64,000 nucleotides of DNA from Clavaria fumosa (Eukaryota; Basidiomycota; Agaricomycetes; Agaricales; Clavariaceae). This document shows positions 32,241 through 45,393 of the stretch, piece by piece. Both the position numbers and the translations under genes were made by a program. The stretch is from positions 930,001 through 994,000 of the forward strand of contig OX637802.1 of assembly GCA_951802425.1 (NCBI GenBank). The letters are read 5' to 3'. Every line of letters starts with the position of its first letter. Position 1 is the first letter of the stretch. The notes beneath the pieces are model-generated. The model was not told the origin of the DNA, made no database searches, and saw only the letters and a program-made list of their open reading frames with translations.

Positions 32241-34309
32241 ATGCCGCCCTCTGGCACGGCGTCCACAAACCCATCACATATTCTCATCGCGCGCAACTCG
32301 AGAGGCTCGAGCAACCCCTCTGCTTCCCTCAGCTGTCCTACGGAAACTCATGCAGCCGCCGCTGGCATCTTCAGGTCCTCGGGCTCTCCGACCTGGCACC
32401 TAGAGGAGTGCGAGACGGACGAAGTCGCTTCGAACCTCAGCACCGACGACGAAGACGGCAGCGCCGCCATTGAGATCGACGAGGCATTTACGAAACACAG
32501 CCGTTTTCCAGGGACGGTGAAGATCATTGTCGAGAGCACGACGTTCTGGTCAGCTTACCCTGCATTTCTCTCAACGGGAAACATCATTTCCAATGCTGTC
32601 TTCTTTACATGGCAACCTTTGCGCGCACATGTATATGTATGCACGCTACAGGGCACACCGAGAGGTTCTGTTCTTTGCGTCCCCCTTCTTTGAAGCTGCC
32701 CTCACCGGCGGCTGGGCTGAAACAGGCCGTCGCCAGTCGGTGTCCTCCGTCATTACTATATCGCAACCTCCCACCATTCCCGGGGATCATCACGGCAATG
32801 AAGGTCCCACTGAAATGACCTTCACTCATTTAGAACCCGACGCAGACGCTGCCGAATCTCCTTCCGAACGAGTTGACAAAAGCAAAACCGCGCAAGAGAG
32901 TGACTCGGAGGACGATACTACACAACTCAAAGATGAAAATAAGGCCAAATCTCGGAACGAAACTTCAGTGCCCCATGAGAACGTGAATCGGCCTACGAAA
33001 CACACCGTTCAGCACATGAAGGGGAGATCATACGATATCGAGAATTCCGACCTCACCGAAGGCAGTAAATCGACAAAAATGCCCCTAACGCTCCAAGGAA
33101 AGGTGCGCAACCGTCCAAGGTCGCGCGGGCCAGATGCGGTTATCCTCTTGAGGGAGGAAAGAGTAAGGATTCCGCACTCCTCCCTTGTGCTCTTCCTTAT
33201 AATTGGGCTAGGCTAGTACATTTCACGATTTCCTTAAGTTTGTATACCCCCAGTGAGTAGAATAATCTTTTGCCATTCTTTTTCATCATAATGCAGTGCT
33301 CGTCGGAGTTAGCGTGGAATGTACGATCACTTGGAACAATGTTGAAGGTCTCATGAACATATCCCACAAGCTCTGCGTCCCTTCGCTTCAGCAAGAGTGT
33401 CTCGCGTTCCTCTTGACCCACGCAGCGGGCCGGCCCATCAAGGCCATGCGGATCGCCGAGCTCTTCGAAGAGGAAGAGCTTTACCGCGAGTCCAGCCGTT
33501 TCGTTCTGGATAACCCTGGAGGCTGGTCAGAGCAGGAGCTCAGTACGCTTAGTCAAGACACGCTGCTCAAGCTAGAGAAACGGTTGTGGTCCCGCTTCCC
33601 CCCCCCACTCTCTGCCCTGGCTGACGGTTGACTCTGTGACAGGCGCAACTGGTTCCTGGAACGCGTCCTCAAGCTCGGGCTTACGTCTATCGCCAAGGAA
33701 TATCAATGTGTGCGTCCATCTAGTGCCTGAGCCTCGCTTGTGACGTCCACCCTCATCACACAAGCCTTAGTGCGCAACCTGTCCCGAACCAAGTACGTGC
33801 GCCCGGCTCCTTGATGAGAAATGGAGGCAAGCGTATCACGCCGTCTTCCGATTCGGTTGGTTTTCCGCCTCCCACTCTATCCCAGATTCTGACCGTTATT
33901 GGATTCACGTTCCTCTCACGCGACGCAAACAGGACCTTGTCAACCGTCTATGGTCTACCGATACCTCCGCACACTCGAAGGAATCAGCCCGCCGCTCGCC
34001 TTGACCCATTTGAGCTGCCAGGCAACTGCAAAAGCTTTCATCGCCACGTGTTCGTCTCGTCTCACCACTTTCGCTTCTTCTTTGGCTTGTCTCTACATTC
34101 GGTCCCTACTGATCTGTTCCTGTCGCCCCGCAGTATTCGATCGCATGTTCTCTCTCGGCATACGCGGAAGCGGTGCAGACACCGCCCCGCTAGGTGCCCG
34201 TGTTGCTGGCGTCGCAGGCGGCGCCGCGGGACCCCGCCGACATTTCATGTATTGTTCGTTGAAATCCGATCCCCCTCGAAATAAACGCTCTAAGGAGACG
34301 GTCCTATAA
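32241..34309 (+). CDS. BTB/POZ-domain protein
   Basis: Join 32241-32548, 32652-33162, 33212-33252, 33313-33582, 33643-33709, 33771-33855, 33933-34058, 34134-34309 (527 aa). All seven introns are GT-AG with consistent phase. Seen: an acidic N-terminus, a BTB fold split by a long charged insert (FWAHREVLFFASPFFEAALTGGW, then after about 160 residues STFHDFLKFVYPHVECTITW and NISHKLCVPSLQQECLAFLL), followed by a C-terminal BACK-like helical region (ALF-type helices, CCATCPEPSTCARLLDEKW Cys pair, YRYLRTLEGISPPLALTHL, FDRMFSLGIRG). BTB proteins of this sort usually mediate protein contacts, often as Cullin-3 adaptors; the exact role is unknown. Splice choice at 33211/33212 and 33312/33313 was decided by continuity of the BTB core. 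Confidence 0.8.
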
Positions 34310-34641
34310 TACACCCTCATTGCCGGGCTGCTGACTCTGCCACACGACCGCACCACAAATGACCAGTGGGTGGAATGAGAGACAGGACATGTTGTGTCAT
34401 ATTGAAACCCCTCTACGTAAAACGGACATAGGAGCGCGAAGAATATGATGCGCATAGTTACAAGGCGGCGAATTTTGCATGTAAGGAACGAAGTAAAATA
34501 AGAATAATCATCGATGCGTAGAGACGTGAAATAAGTAGTGAATGCTTAAGAGCCTGATAAACGGAAACCCGAGAGATATCACAAACGGAAAACAATCGTT
34601 GTCCTTGTAGAGCAATGGGAACGAAGGAAACGAAAGATACT
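34310..34641. other. Convergent 3' region
   Basis: 332 bp between the 3' ends of the BTB and RhoGAP genes; no coding signal. Confidence 0.5.
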
Positions 34642-37600
34642 TCAACTTGACGGAATTGTGGCATTGAAGATGGTTGAGGCGTTTTCCACTAGCCATTCTA
34701 TTGACAAGGCCTTGCCTGCCATGTCGCTGAACTCAGCGGCGGGGTCAGGCGACCTCATCAGGGTTGCTAGACCGATCAAAAGCAGTCATGAAGATCGCCC
34801 TGGCACAATGAAAGCAGTACTCACGGCCAAACACGACACCTAGATTTCGCGCGTTCATGCGATTCGTCTCAGACTGATCGCGCACACTGGACACAAACAG
34901 TGAGGAACCCCCAAATGAAATTCATCACTTGGCCCGAACGTACCGGTTTAGGTGAAGCATGAGCATCCGCAGTGTGTGATAGTGCTCTGAGGGGAGCTTC
35001 TTGACCAAGTCGGACAAAGCCTTAGCCTTCGCAATGGTATCTTTGATCTGAGCAGCGGCAATGAAGGCATCATGGAGATCGTAGCTTAGTAAGGGCACTG
35101 GGAGAGACCGGAAGTACGTCTTGAGCACAGAGGTTACACTGCATATATCAGTGAACCGGTCAGAGTCTCGGAGGTCGAAAGCTGAGTAATCCCCTCGCTC
35201 GAACAGCTGAGTGATAGCCTTCGACTGTCCTGAGCCACCAGTCTTGCGGTATATTCCTTCGTAGTCCATACCTGGGGGAACAATATCATAAACTTGGGGA
35301 TAATGGACACGCCAATGAAGGGGACAGTACCGCTCGCTTCGACTGCTTCGATGCACTTCTCAACGATGAGCGGGACCATCCGGTCGCTACCCTGAGCATC
35401 GGCTCGGACCTGTTCCGCAAGATCTCGCCCAAAAATAGAGGGGACTAGACCTCTCTTAGCTATATAGGCTAGAGATAGTGATGCAAGCAGGACATACGCT
35501 GAGGCCCAGAATCCTCTCCTCGCGAGGCGTTCTGTGGTGAGCACGATGCGTGCGCACTCTGAACGCAACGAACATGAATTGACAAGCTGCAAGCTTTGAA
35601 ATGTGCAATATCGGCGTTAGCCATCATCAAATATAATGGTGCTGGCAGAAGCAAAAATGGAACTCACTTGAACAGCGAAGTTGAGAGCCCCACATCTTAT
35701 CTCCACAGTGATCGCAACGGGTAAACCGCAAAATGCTCAAGTGCTGGAAGATATGTTCCCTATACATCTTCTGCGCCCGCCCATTCTCCGATGTCAAGGC
35801 TAAGGAAGGCAAGGTATTTTCCTTCGCGGCGGATTCTTTAGGTTTGGAGCCCGGCCACTTGATAAATTTGGGTTTCGAGTGCGCCTCAGGCTCCGGTTTC
35901 GGCACTCGGATCTTCATCTCTGCCGGCTCGTCGCCAGAGTGGAAAGAGCCATTTATGTTGGGGCTGACCGATTGGAGCATGGCAGTGACGGCGTTTAGCT
36001 GTGGCTGGCGTGGTCTGTCGAAGGAAGCGCTCTGCTTCCCGACAGGCGTAGCAGCGCGCAGAGCCTCTGAGCTGGCACCGTCGATCCTGCGACTGTACAG
36101 GGCGCTCAATTTTGCCAACTCCTCGTTGCGCGCATTAAGGGCGGTAGTTTCCTCCAGGAGGACATCTCTGACACCCTTGAGCTCTGCTACCTCCCGACTA
36201 TGGGCCTCGCATTGTTGCTTTAGTGGTAAGAGTTCGTTGAGGTACTGGGCTTTAATATTATCCAACCGCATGGTCAACGATCGACCCAACTGCACAGGAG
36301 ACAGGTCTGAATTGTTGGAGCGGGCGGCGCTGCAAGAGGAACATGGAATTCAGTCAAGGGAAGAAAGTAAACGAGGAGATAAAAGACACCTCTTCGATGT
36401 CGTGAGCTCGTCCATCTCGGCTACCGTCATGTCGCGTTCGGTTTTGAGTCGGGCAATCTCGCGTTGCAGCTTCTCCAGCGTGTCGCTGAGCTCTTTGGAC
36501 ATCTGCTTCCGATGTTCCTGTCGCGTATTCTCGCCGGATATGGCAGTCAGCTGCGCCGCCTGGCCGGACAGCAGCACCCGGAGGCGCGTCACCTCTGCCT
36601 CTGCGTCGCGTCGCGCCTTCAGTTCGCGGTCGTACTCAGTCTGCGCAACCGACAGTCCATCAATGTACTGCATGCTGGCCCTCTGTTTTATTAGCGGTAA
36701 AAGCGATCATCAGCACCCAAAGAAATAAAACGATTCTGTTTGCCAAAAAAAAAAAACTGGCCTTCATCCCGTCAATCTCCCCCTTCATAGCAACAAACTC
36801 GGCGCTGCGCCGCTCCATGACAGCCAGCATAGCTTCAAGGAAGCCCTTGTCGATCTTCAGCCTTGGCAGGCCCCGTTCGTTCGCGTCCAAGAGTGCCTCG
36901 TGCAGCCGGCGCCTGATCAAGTCCGCGTGGTCTCGGTGCTTCACCGATGGCTTCCCGGCCCCTGCGCCCGCGGCATCCAACTCGATGACGCGCCCAGCTG
37001 AGCTTGGCGAGTGCGCAGAGCCATGGGACTGCTGTGACGACGTATCCACCGCGGTCCCCGAAGACAACGACGGCTCAGGAGCCGTCTGTCCCCGCTGTTG
37101 CTGTTGCTGCTGCCTGTGTTGGTATTGTTGTCTCCCCGTCCCCTTCGGCCCACGCTGCGAGCCAGTTGTGTTCGAACGCTTCAGCAAAGGCGCAGGGTCG
37201 CTCTGGAAGGTCGTCGACAGCACGAGCGACTGATTCGACACGTGCCCGTATCCGTGCCCGTCCGATGAGGAGGCGTAGTGATTATTGTGCGAGTGGTGAT
37301 CCGACGAAAATGTCCCGTCTTGTGTCGCCACAGACCCTTTAATCGACTCCGTAATCGTCGTCGTCGACGGGCCCCCGCCCAGCTTGCTCTGCTCCTCGGA
37401 GATGGACGACGAACCTAAAGCAGCGTCCGCCAAACCGGCAGCCTCTCTCTCAGACACACACTGTATCTGACGGCCGAGCAACGACTCAGGAGCTACTGGC
37501 GCCGGCGGCGTAGAGGGCGAGACCACCCCTTTTGTCTTCAGCGCCGCCGCCGATCCCGCTGCAGATGTCGCCGTCGGCGCCTTGCCCGCCCCCAGGTTAA

Positions 37601-40000
37601 CACCATTAAGCATCTCTGAGAAGTCGGCCTGGTTCATGGAGAACCGGATCGGCGGCAGCAGCGCGGGCGCGATGAACGTCGCATGCGATGTGCGCTCCTC
37701 CGCGGGCGACACGTCCTCTACGTCCGAGTTCTCGGCGCTCGCGCTCGTGCCTAACTCCAGTGTACCCGGCTCCGGCCCCGGTCCTGTCCCAAGCGCGTCC
37801 TTCGGCCCAACGCCGCCCTCTACACCGCTCGCCTCGCCCTCTGCCTCACCCTCTGCCTCCGCCTCAGTGTCCGTTCCACTCTCCACACTACGGGGCACGT
37901 CTGCCCGACGCGCAGGACTCGCAGGACGAGACCGGCTCGCCGTGCTCGTGCCTGTGACCGTCGTCCTAAGCGCCGAACCACCACCGCTACCCACATCCAG
38001 GGCCGTGGCCGTCGTGGGCGCCACAACGGCAGGCGAGAGGCTCGTCGAGCGTGGCGGGACCACGTCCAGCGTCGTCCCCGCCGCCACCGCTGCAGCCCCT
38101 CGTCTTGTGGTGAATGTGCCCGTGGAACTCGCGCTGTCCCGCGAGGACGGCGAAGACCCACCGATGCTGATACCATTGGCAATGGCACCGTCGCCCTTAG
38201 AAGGCGCCGGGGGGTCCACGCCTACGCCTACGCCCGCGGCACCGCCGTCATGGCTACCGCCACTGCTGCTATTCGACAATCGCAGTGTGGAGGGCGACGA
38301 GAAGGGCGGCGAGTTCGCGGACGAGCCTGGTGAGGAGGACTGGGACGACTCAGCTCGTGGCGTGGCCGGGTCAGAGTGCGGTGGCGGCAGCGGGGAGGAC
38401 GATGGCAACGGAGACGACGTGGGGGACGCCGCTAACGTCGTCTCAGAAGCCAAGAAGATGGCCTCTGGGCTGAAAAGGACCGGGTTGATCGAGTTTCGTT
38501 TGTTGCTGCGAGAGGTCCCGGAGCCAGGCACAGACAAGTCTCCACTGCCCCCACCACTCCCACTTCCACCATTTCTACCACTTCTTACGTTACTCACACC
38601 ATTGCTACCACTGCTGCTGCTGATATTGGAGCCGTAATCGACCCGCTTGTTCGCCGGTGCGTCCGAATGGCCAGACGGTGCGGGGCGAGTCTGGGGCAAT
38701 AGTAGATGGAGCGGCCTCACGCCGTCGTCGAAGCTTTTCCGTCGGCGCATCCCGCCCACGACATCATCGCCCTCATCCGGATCGAACTTGACAGGCGAAA
38801 GTCGCGTCCGGTCGGGTACTGCTGGCGGCGGTGACGTCAACGTCGACGCGAAGGCAGCAGGCGAGGCGTTCGTGGTGAACGGCGTGCTTTGAGAAGAGGA
38901 CGACGACGACGACAAAGGTACCACGCTGATGACGGCAGGAGACGAGTACGGTGGGGGTGGGAGGGATGGCAAAGGGGATATAGGCGGGGCGGTAAACGAA
39001 GAGGTCGAGGCCGCCGCCGAGGCGTATGGATGGGACGACGGCGGTGACGGCGGCGTGGTAGTCCACCATGCGGAGGACAGAGATGGCATCGGCGGTGATG
39101 CTGACTGGTGCTGCTGCTGCTGCTGCTGGGGGAGATTTAGGCTCGGCGTCGGGGCGGGCGAGGACGTGTAGAAGGCGTCGCTGACGAATGTCAAGGACTT
39201 GCGCTTTGTAGGCGGCGTGCTGCGAGCGGCGGGGGAGGAAATGGCAGCAGCAGCGGCAGCGGCAGCGAGGTGTTTAAGCGCAGGAGAATACATGGATGAT
39301 ACTGCTGTGGATGATGATGCTGCCGTTGATGTCGTCTGAAGGAGAAAGGGGATTGATCAAATCGAACGGGAACAAATAAATTGACGCACTTCGCTAGAAG
39401 ATTTAGACTGGCTAATGGTACTAGCGAGCGATCTCTCCTTCTCCTTCTCGGCACGTTCGGCCTTTTTCTGCGCGTGTCGGCGTATCTTAGCCATGCGTTC
39501 GCTGTGACAATTCATGCAATAGATGCCCTGGCTTGTCTTGGCAAAGACGAGCTCGTCGATCCTGTTCTTGCAAACCTTGCACTTGAAACAGTGGGCATGG
39601 TACGAGTCGTCGCCAGTCATGATGGCCTCATCGAGGATAGGCAGACGACACACGTTGCAGCTGTAAGAGCAGTTGGCGCATATGGGTGAGCCGTCCGAGA
39701 GGAGGAGCAAATTAGTATCTGCGGTGACTTGGTCGCCACATTTGGCGCATTTAAAGCAGTCGACGTGGAAGAAGGATTGACTAGAAGATTTTGATTATGA
39801 TTTAGCGAGGAACAAGCGCGAGGGACAGGTGAGGCTCACCCGAACGCGACGACGAGACCGCCGTTTTGGTTTACGGCGGACTTTTTGCAACCAGGACAAA
39901 GACGATCCTCGGAGAGCCTCGGGTCCAGGGGGAGATAAGACTGCTGGTCTCTCATGGAGACGCCGTGGGAGGGAGCGGCGTTCGGAACGGCCGAGAGCAT
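34642..40000 (-). CDS. LIM-domain RhoGAP, Rga1/Rga2 type, with C1 domain
   Basis: Join of minus-strand exons 39840-40000, 39390-39780, 36762-39335, 36390-36682, 35668-36329, 35498-35593, 35331-35444, 34944-35271, 34825-34886, 34642-34766 (1601 aa). Turns off Cdc42/Rho GTPases in polarity and cytokinesis. Domains: LIM1 (CPGCKKSAV to CFKCAKC and ICANC) and LIM2 (CNVCRLPI to CFKCKVCKN and YCMNCHSERM); about 800 residues of Ser/Pro-rich disorder; coiled coil (AVMERRSAEFVAMKGEIDG onward); C1 zinc finger (CDHCGDKMWGSQLRCSTCSLSIHVRCVQ, phorbol-ester/DAG type); RhoGAP with the arginine finger in GIYRKTGGSG and VLKTYFRSLPVPLL. The intron at 36683-36761 seems to use a GC donor after AAG. The acceptor of exon 7 is ambiguous (35444 preferred). 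Confidence 0.88.
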
Positions 40001-41056
40001 GTGAAGAGACGGCAGAGCTGAGAGAGTCAGCTAGCAAGGAGACGTGAAGGACGTGGCTGTTATCTGAGAATACTTGAGGGAAAAGTGAACGGGAAGAGAA
40101 TTGGGCAAAGAGAGCGGCAACAGAAGTCGAAGAAGAGTGGGAGGAGGGACCCTTTAGGAAACGAGCTGATATCCGTCCGCTAATGTCGACGAACGGTCCC
40201 GAGACGAGAATTCTGGCTTTTCAACGGGGGAGACGACAACGAACGAAGACAGGGTTGGATATAAACGAGGGGGGTTAAGGTATACGAGTACGAGGAGGAG
40301 GAGGTCGAGGGTCCTGGCCTCTTGGATTTTTCTTTTGGAATTCTTTCTGGAATTGATTACGTAAGTCAGTGTATTAAAAATATATTGTCGGATTTCGGAT
40401 GTAATTATTTTTTTATGTGAGAAATTTCTCAAAATTGAAATTATTACACAACACAGGGAAAGAAGGAGGACGACGAGGAGTACCATGAGTACATTGCATT
40501 GAACCTCATGGATTGATCCCATCATAACCCTAACTTGCCCACTTAGCCCCGGTTATTCGCCATATTGTCTCCATCAAACTCCACGTTGTATTTCTTATTT
40601 CTCTTATTTCCTTTTTTTTTACGCGCGCGGTCAATGTGCACGCAACCATCGTTATAATAAATGATGGCCAAAAACAAGGGGACAGGTATTCTATCACCAG
40701 ATCTTAAGCACCAAAGCACCGCCAACCCCGATTGTATTTAGCTTAGAGTTGTTCAGCAATTGGCCTGTTGTTTTCATGTAGTCGTTGGTTGGCAGAAACC
40801 ATCCATTCGAATGAATGATTACAAGAACAGTACTGTACTGTACCGTGTGACCTGATAGCCGACCTTGTGTTGATGTTTGACCGTAGAAACACTTTCCAAT
40901 TTCCTGACCCTGAACATCGCTGTGCTGCGGTACCGCGTCGGTACTACCTCGCTTACCTCAGCCGAGCCAGCATCGTGTCCTCGCTAAAAACCGTAACAGC
41001 CTCCTCCTCGTTGCCGTCGTCGTCCGTCAACCCCAGATTTAACTCAACGCCCCATC
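40001..41056. other. Divergent intergenic region
   Basis: About 1.06 kb between the RhoGAP and KTI12 start codons. Contains AT-rich runs (40370-40445) and poly-T tracts; no ORF with coding character and no RNA gene recognised. Confidence 0.45.
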
Positions 41057-42382
41057 ATGGCTCTGATTACCATCTGCGGCTATCCCTGCTCCGGCAAGTC
41101 CACACGTGCCCTCCAAATCAAGTCCGATCTCGAAAAGCGTCTCCAAGACCTCGCCGAGTCCTCCGTCTCCCCAGTATCTGTCGCGTTCAAAACAGTCTCC
41201 ATCCTCTCGGACGACGCGCTCCATTTTACGCGTGACGTCTACAATGGTACGAGTCCCCTATTCCTCTGCCGTTTGATTTTTTATCTCCATCTGTTGTACA
41301 CCGCAGCCAGCCGCTCAGAGAAAACCGCGCGTGCAGCCCTCTTCGCCACAGCCCAGCGTCAGATGGCGCGCGACACTGTCCTCCTCATAGACAGCCTCAA
41401 CTACATCAAGGGCTTCCGCTACCAGCTCTACTGTGCCGCCAGGGAGCTCAGCCTCCGCATCTGCACCGTCCGTTCCTTTTTCATTCATTTCGGCGTCTTC
41501 TCCGATCGATCTCTCTAATCCTCTTCGTCATTTACCCCTTGTATTTTCTTCCCCCCATTTTTCTTCGGCCCCCCTCTTTCTCCGTCTAATCAAATGTCTG
41601 TTCTAAAAGCTAAAAATATGCACAAAAAGGGCAGGTGTACGTCGTCGCGCCACCGGAGATGTGCCGGGCTCGCAACAGCGCGCGCCTAGACGGGCGCGTC
41701 TACGCGCCAGACACGTTGCGTCCCTTGTCCCCTCTCTGTCTGCAGCACCCACCATTCTTAGCATTTTTTCGGCAGCCTCGAGAACCTCATCGCGCGGTTC
41801 GAGGAGCCCTCGTCGATGGTGCGCTGGGACTCCCCGCTCGTCACCATCCCGTGGACCGACGACGACGTCGCCGGCGCCAGCGCAGCCGATGCCGTCTGGC
41901 GCGCCATCACCACGTCCACCGTCAAGCCCCCCAACGTCGGCACCCAAGTGGTCAGTCCAAATCCGATTAGTTCTTTCTCGCCCTTTTCATCGTTCTTTTT
42001 TTTTTGGCTTTTCTAGACGCCGAAGGCCCCCTCTAACGCGCTGCACACGCTGGAGCAGACCGCATCCTCGATCGTGTCCGCCATCATGGCCACGCAAGCG
42101 AGTGGTTCACACGGCGGGCCTATCTCCTTCACCCTGCCCTCCACATCCTCACCTCCATCGTCATCGTCGTCATCGTCATCGTCACTCATCACACGGCCGA
42201 TCACGCTCCCTGCAAGGCATATCACATTATCCGAGCTACTCCGTCTAAAGCGCCAGTTCGTCGCCGTCCACACCAAGGCGATCACTCTCGGCACGACCGA
42301 GAAAGGCGCGCTCGATTGGAGCGCGCCACACATCGCCGACAAATTTGTCTCGTACCTCGAGGAGCGCCTGCGCCCTTCCTAG
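41057..42382 (+). CDS. KTI12: Elongator-associated protein Kti12
   Basis: Join 41057-41246, 41307-41467, 41635-41714, 41776-41950, 42017-42382 (323 aa). Kti12 is a P-loop protein related to seryl-tRNA kinase; it binds tRNA and regulates Elongator, which modifies wobble uridine in tRNA. Seen: start MALITICGYPCSGKSTRA with Walker A GYPCSGKS at residues 8-15; an aspartate-containing ILSDDALHF; the RDTVLLIDSLNYIKGFRYQLYCAAREL block typical of the family; VYVVAPPEMCRARN; FEEPSSMVRWDSPLVTIPW; and the C-terminal LKRQFVAVHTKA and YLEERL. A Ser-rich insert (poly-Ser at about 240-255) is lineage-specific. Ends 77 bp before the convergent Bta1 stop. Confidence 0.94.
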
Positions 42383-42459
42383 CGCTCCACGCGCTTCACG
42401 CCCCGCCAGAACGACGCGTACCTGTAGGTATTACGCGTTTTCATCATCAGTGTGTAAAA

Positions 42460-45393
42460 CTATGTAACAAAAGGCACATATGCGTACATGTTCACCCGAT
42501 CGATCGGTTTCTCGGGCCCCGTCCTAGTCGCGAGAGCCTCAATTTCAAACCCTTTCGTTTCGAACCTAGTTTTTACCGGAAAACGCGTTTGTGGGACACA
42601 CAGCATTGAACGACGGGCAGAGGCGTACACTTTGTTGTACCACGGCCTTTTTGCCGCTGAACGCCACAGGACGAAGCCGCCGGGTGCGAGGACACGGCCC
42701 AGCTCGTCGACCTCGTCCTCCAGCTCGCCTGATGCGGCGGGTGAGAACCAGTCCATGTGGTCCATGATGACTGCGCGAGTCAGCGAGCCTGCCCCTAAGC
42801 CGCGCAGCACGCTGCGGTCGTCAGACTACTGCCCTGTGAGAGGGCAGAGGTCCCACTCACTTCAATATCGAATCTGTGTGCAAGCGGAAGGCATCCATTG
42901 CTGCTCCCCCGTTTGCGCGAAGCGTGTCGAAACCGGAACGGTCCAGGTACGCCGGGCATGACGAAGGTGTGTAGTGTCCCAACAGGGTCTTTGAAATAAA
43001 TTAAAAATTAAAAACAAAGTCGAACACGGAAGTCAAGGGACGTTGGAACGAGTCGGAATCGCACCAAGAGGTAAAAGTACGCGCCGTTCCGCATCAAGTA
43101 GGTAGAAGGCAGCGGGTCCAACGTGTCCTTGATGAACTCGTACGCCGAGCCCTCCTGCAAGAGCATCCGCCGTTGGTTCAGCGGCACGCCGAGCGCGTTC
43201 CAGCAGAACACAGGGTTCTTGAGAAGCATCACCACGAGCGGGTTGAGAAGCACAGGGCGCAGCTTCTCGTGCCAGATGCGCGCCTGCTCCGCGAGCGTCT
43301 CCGCCGCGCAGATCGCCTGGGCCGCCGCGGACGCCCCGGTCAGCCGGAACAATATCTGTGCAACGCACAGCGCCCAGCCGCTGTACCCGCGCAGATAGAA
43401 CGACGACGAGAATGCGTCGTCGTTGACGCGCCAGAACTGGTAGGCCGTTGATGACAGCGAGGGCGATATGTGCGAGTCCAGCAGCGTTTGGAATTGCGGA
43501 AGGCGGCCTTGGCCGAACATAGCGAAGAACTGCTCGTGAGAAAGGCTCTGGATAGCAGCGAGCTTGAGTTCGAGTAGGTGCCCTTGGCTAAGCATCGTCT
43601 TGTTAGTTTCTGAGGGAGGTGCATGAACGGGGCTCGTTGAGATGCATACCAAGGGTTGATGTCCACGCAGTGTATCTGGTTCATGGTAGTCAGAGAGCGA
43701 CTGCATCGCGGACTAAGGAGACAACACACCCGTTTCGGCTGAGCAGCAATGGCATAGTGCAAAGCGTTGTCCCCCGCTGAAGTAATGACAAACATGGTGT
43801 CGTCTGGTGTCAACTGAAGATGCTTCATGTCTTCTTCGGGGTCCTCCTGATGCTCCTTCACTGACTGGCCAGGATGGGGCAAGGAACCTGACTCACCCAA
43901 GTGAAAGAATAAACAAATGTACGGAACTCTTTATGTATTGGGTGGTCGTAGTAGGGCAGTCTCCACGGCTAAATCAACACCAAAATCAATTCGTGCCCAA
44001 CGCAGCAGGGAAAGCCGACATACGGTCTTCAGCTGATAGTGAAAAGCGCTCAATGGTGGTGTGACGTTGATAACAGCGGCACCGAAATGGGCCGGCTTGT
44101 GCGTGGTAGCATCTCCCTTTCTCAGCAGTGACACGGCGTCCGCCTCTGAGACCGGGGCGGGCACGGACGAAGGCGAGCGATTGCCTACGGTGTTGCCTCC
44201 TTCGACTTCGAACGCGTGGCAAAACCGGGTGACGTCGCATGATCGCGAGCGGCCGAGCCAGATGTAGTATGGTCTGAAGACAACGAGTTTAGCCAATCTT
44301 GGATGGATAGCCTGACGGGGGCCAGAGGACACACATTCTGACGATCAAGGGGAAGATAAAGCGGTTGCGGCCGTTATACGCCTTGAGCTGTAGAGGTTTA
44401 CTTAAGATACTGGGCGACGGGGAGCAAAGAGACGACGTTACTGTGCCAAACTTGTACTCGAGATAATCTCGGCGATTAGGCGAAAGAGACACATGGTCAA
44501 AGTCGAACCAGATCTGCCAAAACCAACGACTGAGCCATCCACACTCCTTGCTAGTGCCCCCGATCGCTTTCTCATGGAGGGATGGCTGCCTGCCTGAGGT
44601 GTAGAAGTCGACTACGCCGATGAGTCCGTCTTCTGGTGATAGGACATGCTCAATGCGGTCAATCAGCACGTAAAAATTCGGGATCTGACAGCCACATGTA
44701 ATATTCGAAATAGTTGTGACGAGCGCAAGCATACCATCGAAAGTGAGTAGCTGAGCGTCACAAAACCAACGCTACCCTTGGTGTCCACACCATGTGACCA
44801 CTCGGGTAAAGAAAATTCCGTAGCATCCTGGCATAGCACAATCACGTTCTTCCATCCCTTCTGTTTGCAGCGTTGCCGCGCGACTTGAAGAAGAGATTCA
44901 CAGAGGTCTATGATGTATATGGCGTCAAACAAGGCAATTTGGTAATATTTGTCCATGACTTCAACGTTGTGCCCTGTAAAAAAAGGTTTATTCGCTTGCC
45001 CCGATGAAAGGTGATTTTGGCGAACCAGTTCCTCCTCCAATGTCCACCCAGACCAAGCGTTTGTTAGGCGACGTCTTGCGAATTTCTTGCAGATGAGCGG
45101 CCGAGAGACTCAACATGCTTTCTCTGCCCCTCAAAAGCCCATTCCTCGTTGCGTCATATACATCCGCTTGCCCTTGATAGAACTGAGGAGTTGTTGAGCG
45201 GTCGACTGATGCCGAGCGAATCTAAAATTACCGATTCAAGACGTTCCTTCTGATCCGCCGTTCCGATTGGTCGAATAAAGCAGTGCCAAATGAACTTGAG
45301 CGGAGCTTTCAATTTATGGAAGGTGGTGTGAACGAGAAGGGCTAGCGCCGTGACGGTGAGCCCTAACTGCAACAAACTAATTGTGCTGAACAT
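42460..45393 (-). CDS. BTA1: Betaine lipid (DGTS) synthase Bta1, fused methyltransferase-aminocarboxypropyltransferase
   Basis: Join of minus-strand exons 45232-45393, 45026-45182, 44735-44973, 44442-44684, 44335-44387, 44024-44273, 43897-43968, 43730-43846, 43650-43675, 43065-43587, 42861-42988, 42460-42811 (773 aa). Makes the betaine lipid DGTS from diacylglycerol and S-adenosylmethionine, a phospholipid substitute under phosphate limitation. Seen: N-terminal hydrophobic anchor (FSTISLLQLGLTVTALALLV); a SAM-methyltransferase half with WVDIGGGTGHNVEVM; then the BtaA-like half with VFVITSAGDNALHYAIAA, IHCVDINPCQGHLLELKL, FLRGYSGWAL-type core, NPVFCWNALGVP and VIMDHMDWF; ends IDRVNMYA. Order methyltransferase then BtaA is the fungal arrangement. 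One exon is just 26 nt. A possible extra 36-nt in-frame intron near 42580-42615 was left in. Confidence 0.92.

Noticed and set aside
37004..38637. Long plus-strand ORFs opposite the RhoGAP gene
   Set aside because: They mirror the GC-rich low-complexity exon 3 of the LIM-RhoGAP gene, whose domains before and after share its frame.
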